From NCBI GenBank assembly GCA_030754655.1, contig JASLZX010000010.1:1-38215 (forward strand): DNA of 38,215 nt, in the 5' to 3' direction. Positions within the stretch are counted from its first letter, which is position 1. Every line of letters starts with the position of its first letter. The notes beneath the pieces were generated by a model that was not told the DNA's origin, did not search any database, and worked only from the letters and a program-made list of their open reading frames with translations. Both the position numbers and the translations under genes were made by a program. Below are positions 7,361 through 15,895 of the stretch, piece by piece. Origin of the DNA: UBA8886 sp002731655. Its GTDB lineage: Archaea; Thermoplasmatota; Poseidoniia; MGIII; CG-Epi1.

Positions 7361-8529
7361 CCTCGCTCTACGACTGGAGCTACTGGTTCTGCGAGGCGTG
7401 GCTTGTGCCGCTGATAACGCCGCTGCTTTACTTCCAGGAACACATTATGCCGCCCTTCAGCAACCCTGCTGGTGACATGGCGCGCTGGATGGAATCCGAC
7501 CCCGGCCTGAACATTCTGGCGTGGACTATCGCGGTTAACGTCGCGCTGATGATTGGTTTCACTAACGTCATCATCGTGGTATATCTCGAGCGCAAGATTG
7601 CGGGGCGCATTATGGACCGCCGGGGGCCGATGCTTTCCCTCAATTCGCTGAAGGAGATTGCGAGCGACCTGGCAGGCTACGCGCCTGAATACACCTGGAA
7701 GACCACGACCTACGCCGGCATCGGAATTCTCCAGAATGTTGCCGACGGCATCAAGTTCTTCTGCAAGGAAATTATTGTTCCCGACAAGGCAGACCGCCTG
7801 CTCTACACTATCGGGCCGGTGATATTCATCTCTTCGAGCATCCTGCTGCTGGTGATGGTCCCTTTCTCGCCCCGCATTGCGGCCTCGTCCGCTCCGCTGG
7901 GGCTGCTGGTGGTGATGGCCGCCTTCTCGATTGCCCCGATAGGCGTGCTGACGACCGGCTGGGCCTGCAACAACAAGTACACACTCATCGGCGGGATGCG
8001 CTCGGCGGCGCAGCTGATGGCGTACGAAATTCCGTTGCTGCTCTCGATGGCGGGTGTCTTTCTCGTCGCCGGTTCGTATAACCCGATGGATATCGTGGCG
8101 CAGCAGCAGGGGATGTGGAACGTCGTTCCCCAGTTCCTCGGCTTTATCGTATTCATCGTCTGCATGCTGGCCGAAGTCGAACGCGTGCCGTTCGACCTGC
8201 CCGAAGCCGAGGCAGAGTTGGTCGAGGGGTGGACCACCGAAATTGGTGGCCTGCGGCTGGGCCTTGTTTTCGCGGCAGAATATATCCGCGGTTTTGTAGG
8301 TGCGATGATTGCAACCATCCTCTTCTTGGGTGGCTGGTCAGGGCCGTTCCTGCCCGGCGAAATATGGTTTCTGCTCAAGGTGTACGGCATCCTGATTTTC
8401 TTCATCATCCTGCGCTGGACCGTGCCGCGCATCCGCACAGACCAGATCCTGCTGCTGGGCTGGAAGCGGCTACTGCCGCTCTCGCTGATTAACCTAGCCC
8501 TCGCCATCCTCTACGTGGAGGTCTTCTGA
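7357..8529 (+). CDS. nuoH: complex I subunit H (membrane, quinone channel)
   Basis: Joins the peripheral arm to the membrane arm. The 390-residue, multi-helix protein has the family stretch LAEVERVPFDLPEAEAELVEG followed by a TEIGGLRLGL..AAEYI segment. It has about 50 extra N-terminal residues, including a likely additional hydrophobic segment (WLVPLITPLLYF), before the usual helix 1. The first-loop motif, normally E-R-K-x2-G-x2-Q-x-R-x-G-P-N, reads with M86 in place of Q and M92 in place of N, which is unusual for the quinone entry. ATGA overlap with nuoD. Confidence 0.95.
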   Translation: MTSLYDWSYWFCEAWLVPLITPLLYFQEHIMPPFSNPAGDMARWMESDPGLNILAWTIAVNVALMIGFTNVIIVVYLERKIAGRIMDRRGPMLSLNSLKEIASDLAGYAPEYTWKTTTYAGIGILQNVADGIKFFCKEIIVPDKADRLLYTIGPVIFISSSILLLVMVPFSPRIAASSAPLGLLVVMAAFSIAPIGVLTTGWACNNKYTLIGGMRSAAQLMAYEIPLLLSMAGVFLVAGSYNPMDIVAQQQGMWNVVPQFLGFIVFIVCMLAEVERVPFDLPEAEAELVEGWTTEIGGLRLGLVFAAEYIRGFVGAMIATILFLGGWSGPFLPGEIWFLLKVYGILIFFIILRWTVPRIRTDQILLLGWKRLLPLSLINLALAILYVEVF

Positions 8530-9299
8530 TGCCCGGACCGACTAAAACTCCCGGCCTGATTCAGTCAATTTTCAGTCCCTTTACGGTTACAGTCAAGCAG
8601 ATGCTGAAGGCCACTTTCGGGCGGCCGCAGACGACCATGTATCCGCTCGAGCGGCGCGAGCTGCCGCCCACCTACCGCGGAATGAATGCCGTCATCTGGG
8701 ACCTCTGCATCGGTTGCGGCATCTGTGCCGAAGTCTGCCCCAACCGCTGCCTCAAGATGAAGCCCGTGACGCTCGATGACGAGGAGCAGGCGCGTGCTTG
8801 GTATGGCTCGCATCTCGCTAAGCGCAAGTCGAAACCGGAGCGGCCGGCGATTAACTTCGGCCACTGCATGTTCTGCGGCTTCTGCGAGGTTTACTGCCCT
8901 ACCGGGGCAATGACCATGACCGATTTTTACGAGATGGCCGACACGACACGGGAGGGGCTCATCTATCCGGCACGGTCGCTCAAGGTTGACATGGAGCTGC
9001 AGCCGCAGTTACCTCTCACCAACTACATGATGGAGTCGCCTGTGCTCTTCGCCGATACCTGTATCGGCTGTCGCAAGTGTGTCGACAACTGCCCCACTAA
9101 CTGCATCATCATGGATACCGGCCCTAAGGAGCGCGAGAAGCGCGACGGATCGAAGCATAACATTCCGGTTCCCTACTTCGACTACACCATTTGCATCGGT
9201 TGCTCGACCTGCGTCAAGGTCTGCCCGGTCGACTGCCTGCACATGGAGCCCATCTCCGATACCTCCTCGAGCGGCCTACAGCCGGCGGCGGTGGCCTGA
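8529..9299 (+). CDS. nuoI: complex I subunit I with four [4Fe-4S] motifs (duplicated ferredoxin module)
   Basis: The 256-residue protein is longer than usual NuoI (roughly 140-180). Residues about 45-135 are the canonical NuoI domain with C60/C63/C66/C70 and C113/C116/C119/C123 (ligands of N6a and N6b, with the diagnostic INFGHCMFCGFC). A second ferredoxin-like module follows with C178/C181/C184/C188 and C222/C225/C228/C232. All four motifs are intact CxxCxxCxxxCP. With no NuoEFG in the operon, the added module may be the electron entry (ferredoxin or another donor); this is inference. The ATG shares its A with the nuoH TGA. Confidence 0.95.
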   Translation: MPGPTKTPGLIQSIFSPFTVTVKQMLKATFGRPQTTMYPLERRELPPTYRGMNAVIWDLCIGCGICAEVCPNRCLKMKPVTLDDEEQARAWYGSHLAKRKSKPERPAINFGHCMFCGFCEVYCPTGAMTMTDFYEMADTTREGLIYPARSLKVDMELQPQLPLTNYMMESPVLFADTCIGCRKCVDNCPTNCIIMDTGPKEREKRDGSKHNIPVPYFDYTICIGCSTCVKVCPVDCLHMEPISDTSSSGLQPAAVA

Positions 9300-9563
9300 A
9301 TGGACTTGGCGCTGATTGTCTTCTGGCTGCTCGCTCTGAGCATCCTCGCGGCTGCATGGGCGGTTGTGACTGGCAGCGACATAGTCCATTCGGTGGTCTG
9401 GCTGGCGACTGTTTTCTTGCTCACGGCCGGCATTTTCATCCTCGCCGGTGCCGAATTCCTGGCCGTCATTCAGGTGCTGGTCTACGTTGGCGCGGTCTCG
9501 GTCGTAATCCTTTTCGGTATCATGCTCACGCGGCGCACGCTGCCGGGAGGCGAAAATGGCTGA
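9300..9563 (+). CDS. nuoJ: complex I subunit J, N-terminal half (NuoJ1)
   Basis: An 87-residue protein with three membrane helices corresponding to the first half of NuoJ: a start like DLALIVFWLLALS, then NPVHS-type SDIVHSVVWLA, and the key helix AEFLAVIQVLVYVGAVSVVILFGIML containing the pi-bulge region seen in complex I structures. A split NuoJ is known in several archaea. Its end overlaps the next gene, which supplies the remaining helices. Confidence 0.92.
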   Translation: MDLALIVFWLLALSILAAAWAVVTGSDIVHSVVWLATVFLLTAGIFILAGAEFLAVIQVLVYVGAVSVVILFGIMLTRRTLPGGENG

Positions 9564-10281
9564 TTCCTGGCTGCGCGACGGGTTGCTCTGGGCGCTGGTG
9601 TTTTACGTCGTCGCAACGGTAGCGCTGGCGCCGTGGGGCGAGATTGGCGCCTCAGCTGGCTTCAGCAGCGACCCACACCCGCTGGAACCGGCCGACGGCT
9701 ACCAGCACCACAATACGACAGTTCGCTTCACATGGTCCCGGCTGGCAGTCGACTATGCATTGCAGGTTACCAACTCGGCAGGTGTAGTGGTGGCGAGCCA
9801 GAACCTGTCTGATGAGTCGAGTTACCAGACCCGGCGACTGATGCCCGATGAGTACATCTGGGTAGCCAGTTACCTGCCGGTTGACGGCGCGCCCGCCGAG
9901 AACATCACGACCGGCGCATTCAGCCTCGAAAGTTCTGCCAAACAGCTTCTGGAGTGGGATGCTGTCGGTGTCAGCTACGACTTTCGGCTGCTGCCTGCGC
10001 CGGGAGCGGAGCCGGTTCGCGAGCTGGCCAACACGTCTGTACTCAAGGCGGATGTTGAGGGGCTTGACGAAGGGGCAGAATACTGGTGGCAGGTGCGGGC
10101 GCACGACTCGCAGAACCACACCACAGACTGGAGCCTGTTGCGCTCAATCGAGATTGGGACGACGCAGTTCCTCGCCTTCGAAGTCTTCAGCGAGTGGGAG
10201 CTGGCGTTGTTGCTGGTTGGTATGATTCTGGTGGTCGCTTTGCAGGCGGGCGTCTTCCTAGCGCGGGAGGAGCACGAATGA
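9556..10281 (+). CDS. complex I subunit J, C-terminal half, with a large FN3-like soluble insert (NuoJ2)
   Basis: A 241-residue protein. Residues 8-27 form one membrane helix. Residues about 38-200 are soluble and look like two beta-sandwich (fibronectin-III-like) repeats, the first around VRFTWSRLAVDYALQV to DEYIWVASY and the second around LLEWDAVGVSYDFRLL to EYWWQVRAHDSQNHTTDWS. Residues 204-236 return to a NuoJ-type last helix (FEVFSEWELALLLVGMILVVAL ending FLAREE). Position and last helix mark it as NuoJ2; the insert has no counterpart in ordinary NuoJ. The ATG overlaps nuoJ1 after a GGAGG site (9546-9550). Confidence 0.85.
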   Translation: MADSWLRDGLLWALVFYVVATVALAPWGEIGASAGFSSDPHPLEPADGYQHHNTTVRFTWSRLAVDYALQVTNSAGVVVASQNLSDESSYQTRRLMPDEYIWVASYLPVDGAPAENITTGAFSLESSAKQLLEWDAVGVSYDFRLLPAPGAEPVRELANTSVLKADVEGLDEGAEYWWQVRAHDSQNHTTDWSLLRSIEIGTTQFLAFEVFSEWELALLLVGMILVVALQAGVFLAREEHE

Positions 10282-10580
10282 TTCCGCTAATGCATTATGT
10301 CCTCTTCAGCTCGGCGCTGCTGCTGATTGGTGGCTACGGCGTCATACGCAACCGTAATGCCATCGTGGTGCTGATGTCGATTGAAATCATGCTCACCGCG
10401 GCTAACATCAATTTTGTTGCTTTTGCCGAATTCTGGAACGATCTGACAGGACAAGTTTTCGCGCTTTTCATCATTGCGATAGCCGCTGCCGAAGTGGCGA
10501 TTGGCCTTGCCATTCTGCTAAGCCTCTACAAGCAGCGCAACACCATCGAGCTGGATATGCTCGACCTCCTGAGGTGGTAA
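10278..10580 (+). CDS. nuoK: complex I subunit K
   Basis: A 100-residue three-helix subunit (MrpC-like) in the proton path. The two buried glutamates lie at E36 (VLMSIEIMLTAANINF) and E72 (AIAAAEVAIGLAI), the same numbers as in E. coli NuoK. The ATG overlaps the nuoJ2 stop (ATGA) behind a GGGAGGAG Shine-Dalgarno. Confidence 0.96.
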   Translation: MIPLMHYVLFSSALLLIGGYGVIRNRNAIVVLMSIEIMLTAANINFVAFAEFWNDLTGQVFALFIIAIAAAEVAIGLAILLSLYKQRNTIELDMLDLLRW

Positions 10581-10581
10581 A

Positions 10582-12570
10582 TTGCTCGAACAGGCGTGGC
10601 TGATTCCGGTATTTCCGATTGTGGCGTTCCTGCTCATCATGGTCTGCGGACGCTTCGAGCCGCTCCGTTCACAGTTTGTCGCCTCCGGCAGCTGGCTGGC
10701 ACTCATCGGGGTCGGCGGCTCGAGCGCACTCTCATTGCTGGTGGCGTGGGAAGTCTTCACGAGCGGCCATGGTCCCTACGAAGAAACGTGGACCTGGTTC
10801 GAGGGCGCGACCTTCGCGTTCGAAGGCGGCATCTACCTTGACGGCCTGGCGGCGCTGCTGCTGGTCGTAGTCGGGATTGTGTCGTTCCTGGTCGTGATGT
10901 TTTCCATGGGCTACATGGCTGACGAAGGCGAGCGGCGCATCCGCTACTACGCCGAAATATGCCTCTTCGTGGGTGTGATGCAGGGTCTCGTGATAGCGAA
11001 CAGCTTCCTGCTGCTCTTCATCTTCTGGGAACTGGTCGGCCTCTGCTCCTATCTACTGATTGGCTTTTGGTATGAGAAGCCGTCGGCCGCTTCAGCTGCC
11101 AAGAAGGCATTCCTCGTCACGCGTGTCGGCGACGTCTTCCTGCTGTTCGGGCTGGTAATCCTGTTCAACACCTTCGGGACGCTGCGCTACAGCGAGCTCT
11201 TCGCTGACCCGGCGCTGCTCGCGGAGCACGCCACCGAGTTGAAGTGGGCTACACTCTGCCTTTTCGGCGGCGCGGTCGGCAAGAGCGCGCAGTTCCCGCT
11301 GCACTTCTGGCTGCCCGACGCGATGGAAGGACCGTCGACGGTCAGCGCGCTGATTCACGCCGCGACGATGGTCAAGGCAGGTGTTTTCCTCGTCGCGCGG
11401 TCGTATCCGCTGATTGTCCATTCGCCCGACACAGCGGTCTACATTGCTATCACGGGCGGCTTCACGGCGTTCATCGCCGCCAGCATGGCGCTGGTGATGT
11501 ATGATATCAAGCGCGTGCTCGCGTATTCGACCATTTCACAGCTGGGCTACATGTTCCTCGCGCTCGGCGCCGGGGCGTGGGCGTTCGCGCACGCCGGTGG
11601 TGACGCGTATGCCGAAGCGCACGGCTACACAGCGGGGATGTTCCACCTGCTCAATCACGCTTTTTTCAAGGCGCTGCTGTTCCTCGGTGCCGGCGCGGTA
11701 ATCCACGCGGCGCACACGCAGGACATGCGTGAGATGGGGGGTTTGCGCAAGGCGATGCCGTTCACCTCGACCGCGATGGGTCTGGCGGTGCTCTCGATAG
11801 CGGGCGTGCCGTTCTTCTCCGGCTTCTGGTCGAAGGATGAAATCCTGGCTGCCGTCAGGCACAACGGCGAAGCGGAGCCGATTTTCGCGCTGCTCTGGAT
11901 GATGGCGCTCGCGACGGCGGCGATGACCGCCTTCTACATGACGCGTTTGTGGATGATGACTTTCACCGGCCCCCCCAACGAGAAGGCACACGAAGCGCCG
12001 GCGGTGATGACTGTGCCGCTTTGCATTCTCGGGGCGCTGGCGGTCATCTCTGGCTTCGCCATTTTTCTCGGCGACGGGTTCGCCAGCTACGTTCACTACG
12101 GCCACCACACGCTCCAGAATGATTGGGCTCTGCTGGACCATATCCTAACTGCCAGCGGGACGCACCTTTCGGTCGCGGCGGCGCTGGGTGGAATTGCGCT
12201 GGCGAGCCTGCTATACTACCGCTCGCCCACGCAAGCAGAGCGACCCGAGCGCGCGCGCTTCATCCTCGACAACCAGCCCACGGCATGGCTGCACCACTTC
12301 CTGACTGAGCGGCTCTATATTTCGCGCTTCTTCGACTGGTTCGGCCTGCGCTGCTGGGACGTGGGCGCTGCGGCGTGCACTCGCTTTGACCTCGTCGTGA
12401 TTGATGGCGCGGTGAACGGTATCGCCGACGGGGCAATCCGCAGCGGCGAGAGATTACGGCGGTTGCACACCGGCTTTACGGGGCATTACGCTTCCTATTC
12501 GCTCGGCGGCCTCGGCGCGCTGGTAATCCTGTTGCGAGTTGTGCTACCGCTCACGGGGTGGTCGCCGTGA
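10582..12570 (+). CDS. nuoL: complex I subunit L (antiporter-like, with lateral helix)
   Basis: The distal proton-pumping subunit, 662 residues. Conserved charged sites are visible: the glutamate in LFIFWELVGLCSYLLIGFW, the lysine in GGAVGKSAQFPLHFWLPDAMEGPTPVSA-like context (residues GKSAQFPLHFWLPDAMEGPS), and the histidine-rich loop near HLLNHAFFKALLFLGAGAVIH. The C-terminus is extended with an amphipathic stretch as expected for the lateral helix. It starts at TTG 10582, one base after the nuoK TAA, behind a GAGGTGGT Shine-Dalgarno-like stretch (10571-10578). Confidence 0.96.
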   Translation: MLEQAWLIPVFPIVAFLLIMVCGRFEPLRSQFVASGSWLALIGVGGSSALSLLVAWEVFTSGHGPYEETWTWFEGATFAFEGGIYLDGLAALLLVVVGIVSFLVVMFSMGYMADEGERRIRYYAEICLFVGVMQGLVIANSFLLLFIFWELVGLCSYLLIGFWYEKPSAASAAKKAFLVTRVGDVFLLFGLVILFNTFGTLRYSELFADPALLAEHATELKWATLCLFGGAVGKSAQFPLHFWLPDAMEGPSTVSALIHAATMVKAGVFLVARSYPLIVHSPDTAVYIAITGGFTAFIAASMALVMYDIKRVLAYSTISQLGYMFLALGAGAWAFAHAGGDAYAEAHGYTAGMFHLLNHAFFKALLFLGAGAVIHAAHTQDMREMGGLRKAMPFTSTAMGLAVLSIAGVPFFSGFWSKDEILAAVRHNGEAEPIFALLWMMALATAAMTAFYMTRLWMMTFTGPPNEKAHEAPAVMTVPLCILGALAVISGFAIFLGDGFASYVHYGHHTLQNDWALLDHILTASGTHLSVAAALGGIALASLLYYRSPTQAERPERARFILDNQPTAWLHHFLTERLYISRFFDWFGLRCWDVGAAACTRFDLVVIDGAVNGIADGAIRSGERLRRLHTGFTGHYASYSLGGLGALVILLRVVLPLTGWSP

Positions 12571-14435
12571 AACGCTTTTTTGCGCTCGTGCTGTTACTGG
12601 CACTGCTGCCGGCCGCGGCAGCCGAGACGCAGACAATCACCGTGACTCAGTCGGGCGACGGCAGTTCCTACTATTTCGAGCCGGCGGTGCTGCAAATCGC
12701 GGTTGGCGACACCGTGGTATTCGTCTGGCAGAATGGCTCGCACAATATCGCGCAAGCCTCCGACGCGGAAGCGGTAAGCTACGAGTCGGGCTTCCGCTCG
12801 GGTGACCCGCAGGTGGGCGGCAACTGGACACTGCCGGCCGAGTATACGGCGGCCGATAGCACACTCGAGTATCTCTGCGAGCCACACGTCATGATGGACA
12901 TGCGCGGCTCCATAATCGTTGGCAGCGGCGCAGCGCCGATTCCGGAAATGGCGTTGAGCTTTGGCGACTTCCCGTGGCTCAGCTACCTGTTGGTGCTGCC
13001 ACTGCTCGGCACCGGATGGTGCTGGGGCTTTCGCAACCATCCCGGGGCGCCGCGCATCATTGCGCTCGGCACGACTATGGCGACGCTGCTGCTCTCCATA
13101 GTAGTCTTCATGAAGGCGGGCTCCGGCAGCGGCTACCGACTGATGGAAGAGTATGTCTGGTCTTCTCAGCTCGGTGTTTCGCTGCTTCTGGGAGTGGACG
13201 GTATCAGCTCGCCGATGGTGTTGCTGACCGGTATCCTGGGGCCGCTCACCGTGCTCTTTGCGTGGGAAGAAACTAAGCGGCCAGCGCTGTTCTTTGGATT
13301 ACTGCTGGTGCTGCAGACTGCGATGCTAGGTGTCTTCGTCACCTTGGACTATTTCGTCTTCTACCTCTTCTGGGAAGTTGTGCTGATCCCGATGTTCTTC
13401 CTGATTGCCATCTGGGGCGGCCCCGCCCGGCGATATGCCGCCTACAAGTTCTTCATCTACACTTTCACCGCCTCGCTGGTGATGTTAGTAGGCTTCATGG
13501 CGCTCTACTTCGAGAGCGGCGCGCAAAGCTTTTCGATGATTGAAATCGCGAAGCATTCCGGCAGCTTCGCACCAGCTTTCCAGAAGTGGATATTTGCCGC
13601 TCTTTTCGTGGGCTTTGCGGTCAAGATGCCGATGGTGCCATTCCACACTTGGCTCCCCGACGCGCACGTCGAAGCACCGACGGCGGGGTCAATCATGCTG
13701 GCGGGCGTTATGCTGAAGCTCGGGCTTTACGGGCTGATGCGCGCCGCGCTGGCGCCGCTGCCGCTCGGTGCGGAGTATTTCGTGCCGGTGATGGTCGCGC
13801 TGGCGATTATTTCCATAATCTACGGGGCGGTCCTCTCGTTGGCGCAGACAGACCTGAAGAAGCTGGTCGCCTACTCCAGCATTTCGCACATGGGCATCGC
13901 GCTGCTGGGCGTCGCGACGCTTACCGAACTAGGGATGGCGGGTGCGGTCTTCATGATGTTCGCGCACGGCCTGCTGAGCCCGGCGATGTTCATGATTGCC
14001 GGGATGCTGCTGCACCAGGTCGGGACGCGGGAGATTCCGAAGCTGGGCGGGCTGGCGCAGAAGCAACCATATACGGCGACGCTGGTCGTCATCATCTTCC
14101 TCGGGAGCCTCGGCCTGCCGGGGATGGCGACCTTCGTGGCGGAACTCGCAGTATTTATAGCGTTCTTCGAGAGCCACGGCTACTGGCTGCTGCTCCCGAT
14201 TTTCGGGATGGTTTTAACCGCCGGTTACCATCTCTGGGCGTTGCAGCGCTCGATTTTTGGCCCGCTCAACGAGCAGCTCGATGTCACGAAAGTGCACGAA
14301 GCGCCATGGTATGAGCAGTGGCCGATGGGACTTATCGCCGCGCTGGCAATCCTCTTTGGCGTGCTGCCGCAGCTGCTGATGGCGCCGGTAACGGTGGCGT
14401 GCTACGATATTCTGCGACTGATGGGGGTGGCCTGA
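12567..14435 (+). CDS. nuoM: complex I subunit M with an N-terminal signal peptide and cupredoxin domain
   Basis: A 622-residue antiporter-like subunit. Residues 1-19 look like a signal peptide (KRFFALVLLLALLPAAAA). Residues about 22-118 are a cupredoxin with a full type-1 copper set: H59 (NGSHNIA), C104, H107 and M112 (YLCEPHVMMDMRG, spaced C-x2-H-x4-M as in plastocyanin). NuoM proper begins about residue 135, with LLGVDGISSPMVLLTG, the key glutamate E270 (LFWEVVLIPMFF) and lysine K353 (AVKMPMVPFHTWLPDAHVEAPT). The GTG at 12567 overlaps the nuoL TGA and gives a clean signal peptide; a GTG at 12558 is possible. The cupredoxin should face outside. Confidence 0.93.
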   Translation: MKRFFALVLLLALLPAAAAETQTITVTQSGDGSSYYFEPAVLQIAVGDTVVFVWQNGSHNIAQASDAEAVSYESGFRSGDPQVGGNWTLPAEYTAADSTLEYLCEPHVMMDMRGSIIVGSGAAPIPEMALSFGDFPWLSYLLVLPLLGTGWCWGFRNHPGAPRIIALGTTMATLLLSIVVFMKAGSGSGYRLMEEYVWSSQLGVSLLLGVDGISSPMVLLTGILGPLTVLFAWEETKRPALFFGLLLVLQTAMLGVFVTLDYFVFYLFWEVVLIPMFFLIAIWGGPARRYAAYKFFIYTFTASLVMLVGFMALYFESGAQSFSMIEIAKHSGSFAPAFQKWIFAALFVGFAVKMPMVPFHTWLPDAHVEAPTAGSIMLAGVMLKLGLYGLMRAALAPLPLGAEYFVPVMVALAIISIIYGAVLSLAQTDLKKLVAYSSISHMGIALLGVATLTELGMAGAVFMMFAHGLLSPAMFMIAGMLLHQVGTREIPKLGGLAQKQPYTATLVVIIFLGSLGLPGMATFVAELAVFIAFFESHGYWLLLPIFGMVLTAGYHLWALQRSIFGPLNEQLDVTKVHEAPWYEQWPMGLIAALAILFGVLPQLLMAPVTVACYDILRLMGVA

Positions 14436-15895
14436 TGGCGGGCGTCGAACTTCTCTTCCCCGAATTCCTGCTGGCGGCTGCGGCGCTACTCCTGCCGGGC
14501 ACCTACCTGCTACACCGTAACGCGCAGCTCTGTGGACGCCTAGCGGTCGCGACGCTGGCGGTCGCGACGCTGGCGGTCGCGCTGGGCGCAACGTGGCTGC
14601 AATGGTTCGGTTCTGGCGCAGGCGTATCGGCGACATACTTCGGGCACCTTGAAATCGACCTCTTTTCGCAGCTTTTCAAGTTCGCGTTCCTTGCAATCGC
14701 CCTCGGCTCGGGAATCGTCAGCCTCGCCTACCTCGAGGATTTGCCGCACCGCCCCGAATTTTTCACGCTGCTGCTGACCGCCACGCTGGGAATGCTCATC
14801 GTCGCCTCAGCTACCGACTTGCTGACGCTGTTCATCGGGCTGGAGCTGGCGGCGTTCAGCAGCTATGCGCTGGTCGCTTTCCAGAAGCACGATGATGGCT
14901 CGAGCGAAGCAGGCGCCAAGTATTTGCTGATTGGCTCGTTCTCCTCGGCGCTGACGCTCTACGGCATCTCGCTGCTTTATGGCCTGACGGGGACGGTGGA
15001 GTTAGCAGCCATCGCTGCCCATGACTGGGGCGCCAGCTTCTCCGGGGTGCTCTTTGTCGCTATCCTGTTTATCATTGGCGGCCTCGGTTTCAAGGTCGCC
15101 GCAGTTCCGTTCCACGCCTGGGCGCCTGATGTTTATCAGGGCGCACCGACCCCCGTCACGGCATTCCTTGCCGCTGGTAGCAAGGCGATGGGGTTCGTCG
15201 CACTGCTGCGCATTTTCGTCACCGCCCTCGGTCCTGCGCTGGCGGAGTGGCAGTTGTTGCTCGCCGTAATCGCGGTGGTAACGATGACCGTCGGTAACCT
15301 GGCGGCGCTGCGGCAGCAGGACATCGGCCGCATGCTCGCGTATTCCTCGGTGGCGCAGGCGGGCTACATCCTCGCCGCGTTTCCGGTCATGACCGAACTG
15401 GCGCTGGGCGGTGCGATTTTCCATACGCTGGTGCACGCCGTGATGAAGGGCGGTGCGTTCGTGATTGTGGCAGCGGTCGGGATGGCTGGACTCGGCTATT
15501 CGGTCGATAGCTACCGCGGGCTGGCGCAGCGCTCGCCGCTGCTGGCGCTGGCGCTGACGGTCTGCCTGCTGGCGTTGGTCGGCATCCCGCCCTTCGGCGG
15601 CTTCTTCAGCAAGTTCTGGCTTTTCTATGGGATATTCCAAGCGTCGATGGCAGGGCAGCAGTGGCTGCTCTGGCTAGTCGTGGCGGGAGTCCTGAACTCG
15701 GCGCTGTCGCTGTTCTACTACTTGCGCGTCATCCGCAATATTTACACCGAAGACCCGCAAGGCTACGCGCGGCCGTTCGGTGGGCACACGCGGTATATTT
15801 CTTTCGCTGTGCTGCTGATGCTGGCACTGCTGATTCCGCTACAGTATGATTCAATCCTGGCCGTTTGCCGCGAAGCGGCCGCGTCGTTGCTGTGA
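14435..15895 (+). CDS. nuoN: complex I subunit N (antiporter-like)
   Basis: The 486-residue third antiporter-like subunit. Family marks are the glutamate in FIGLELAAFSSYALVAF, the lysine in GLGFKVAAVPFHAWAPDVYQGAPT, and LAYSSVAQAGYILAAF. Helix 1-2 contains an in-frame 15-base DNA repeat (AVATL repeated). The ATG shares its A with the nuoM TGA. A small unknown gene overlaps its stop. Confidence 0.95.
   Translation: MAGVELLFPEFLLAAAALLLPGTYLLHRNAQLCGRLAVATLAVATLAVALGATWLQWFGSGAGVSATYFGHLEIDLFSQLFKFAFLAIALGSGIVSLAYLEDLPHRPEFFTLLLTATLGMLIVASATDLLTLFIGLELAAFSSYALVAFQKHDDGSSEAGAKYLLIGSFSSALTLYGISLLYGLTGTVELAAIAAHDWGASFSGVLFVAILFIIGGLGFKVAAVPFHAWAPDVYQGAPTPVTAFLAAGSKAMGFVALLRIFVTALGPALAEWQLLLAVIAVVTMTVGNLAALRQQDIGRMLAYSSVAQAGYILAAFPVMTELALGGAIFHTLVHAVMKGGAFVIVAAVGMAGLGYSVDSYRGLAQRSPLLALALTVCLLALVGIPPFGGFFSKFWLFYGIFQASMAGQQWLLWLVVAGVLNSALSLFYYLRVIRNIYTEDPQGYARPFGGHTRYISFAVLLMLALLIPLQYDSILAVCREAAASLL
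14543..14582 (+). repeat. 15-bp tandem repeat inside nuoN
   Basis: GCGGTCGCGACGCTG is present at 14543-14557 and 14558-14572, followed by a partial third copy. It encodes AVATL-AVATL-AVAL within a membrane helix, so copy-number change would lengthen the helix by five residues without a frameshift. Confidence 0.9.
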
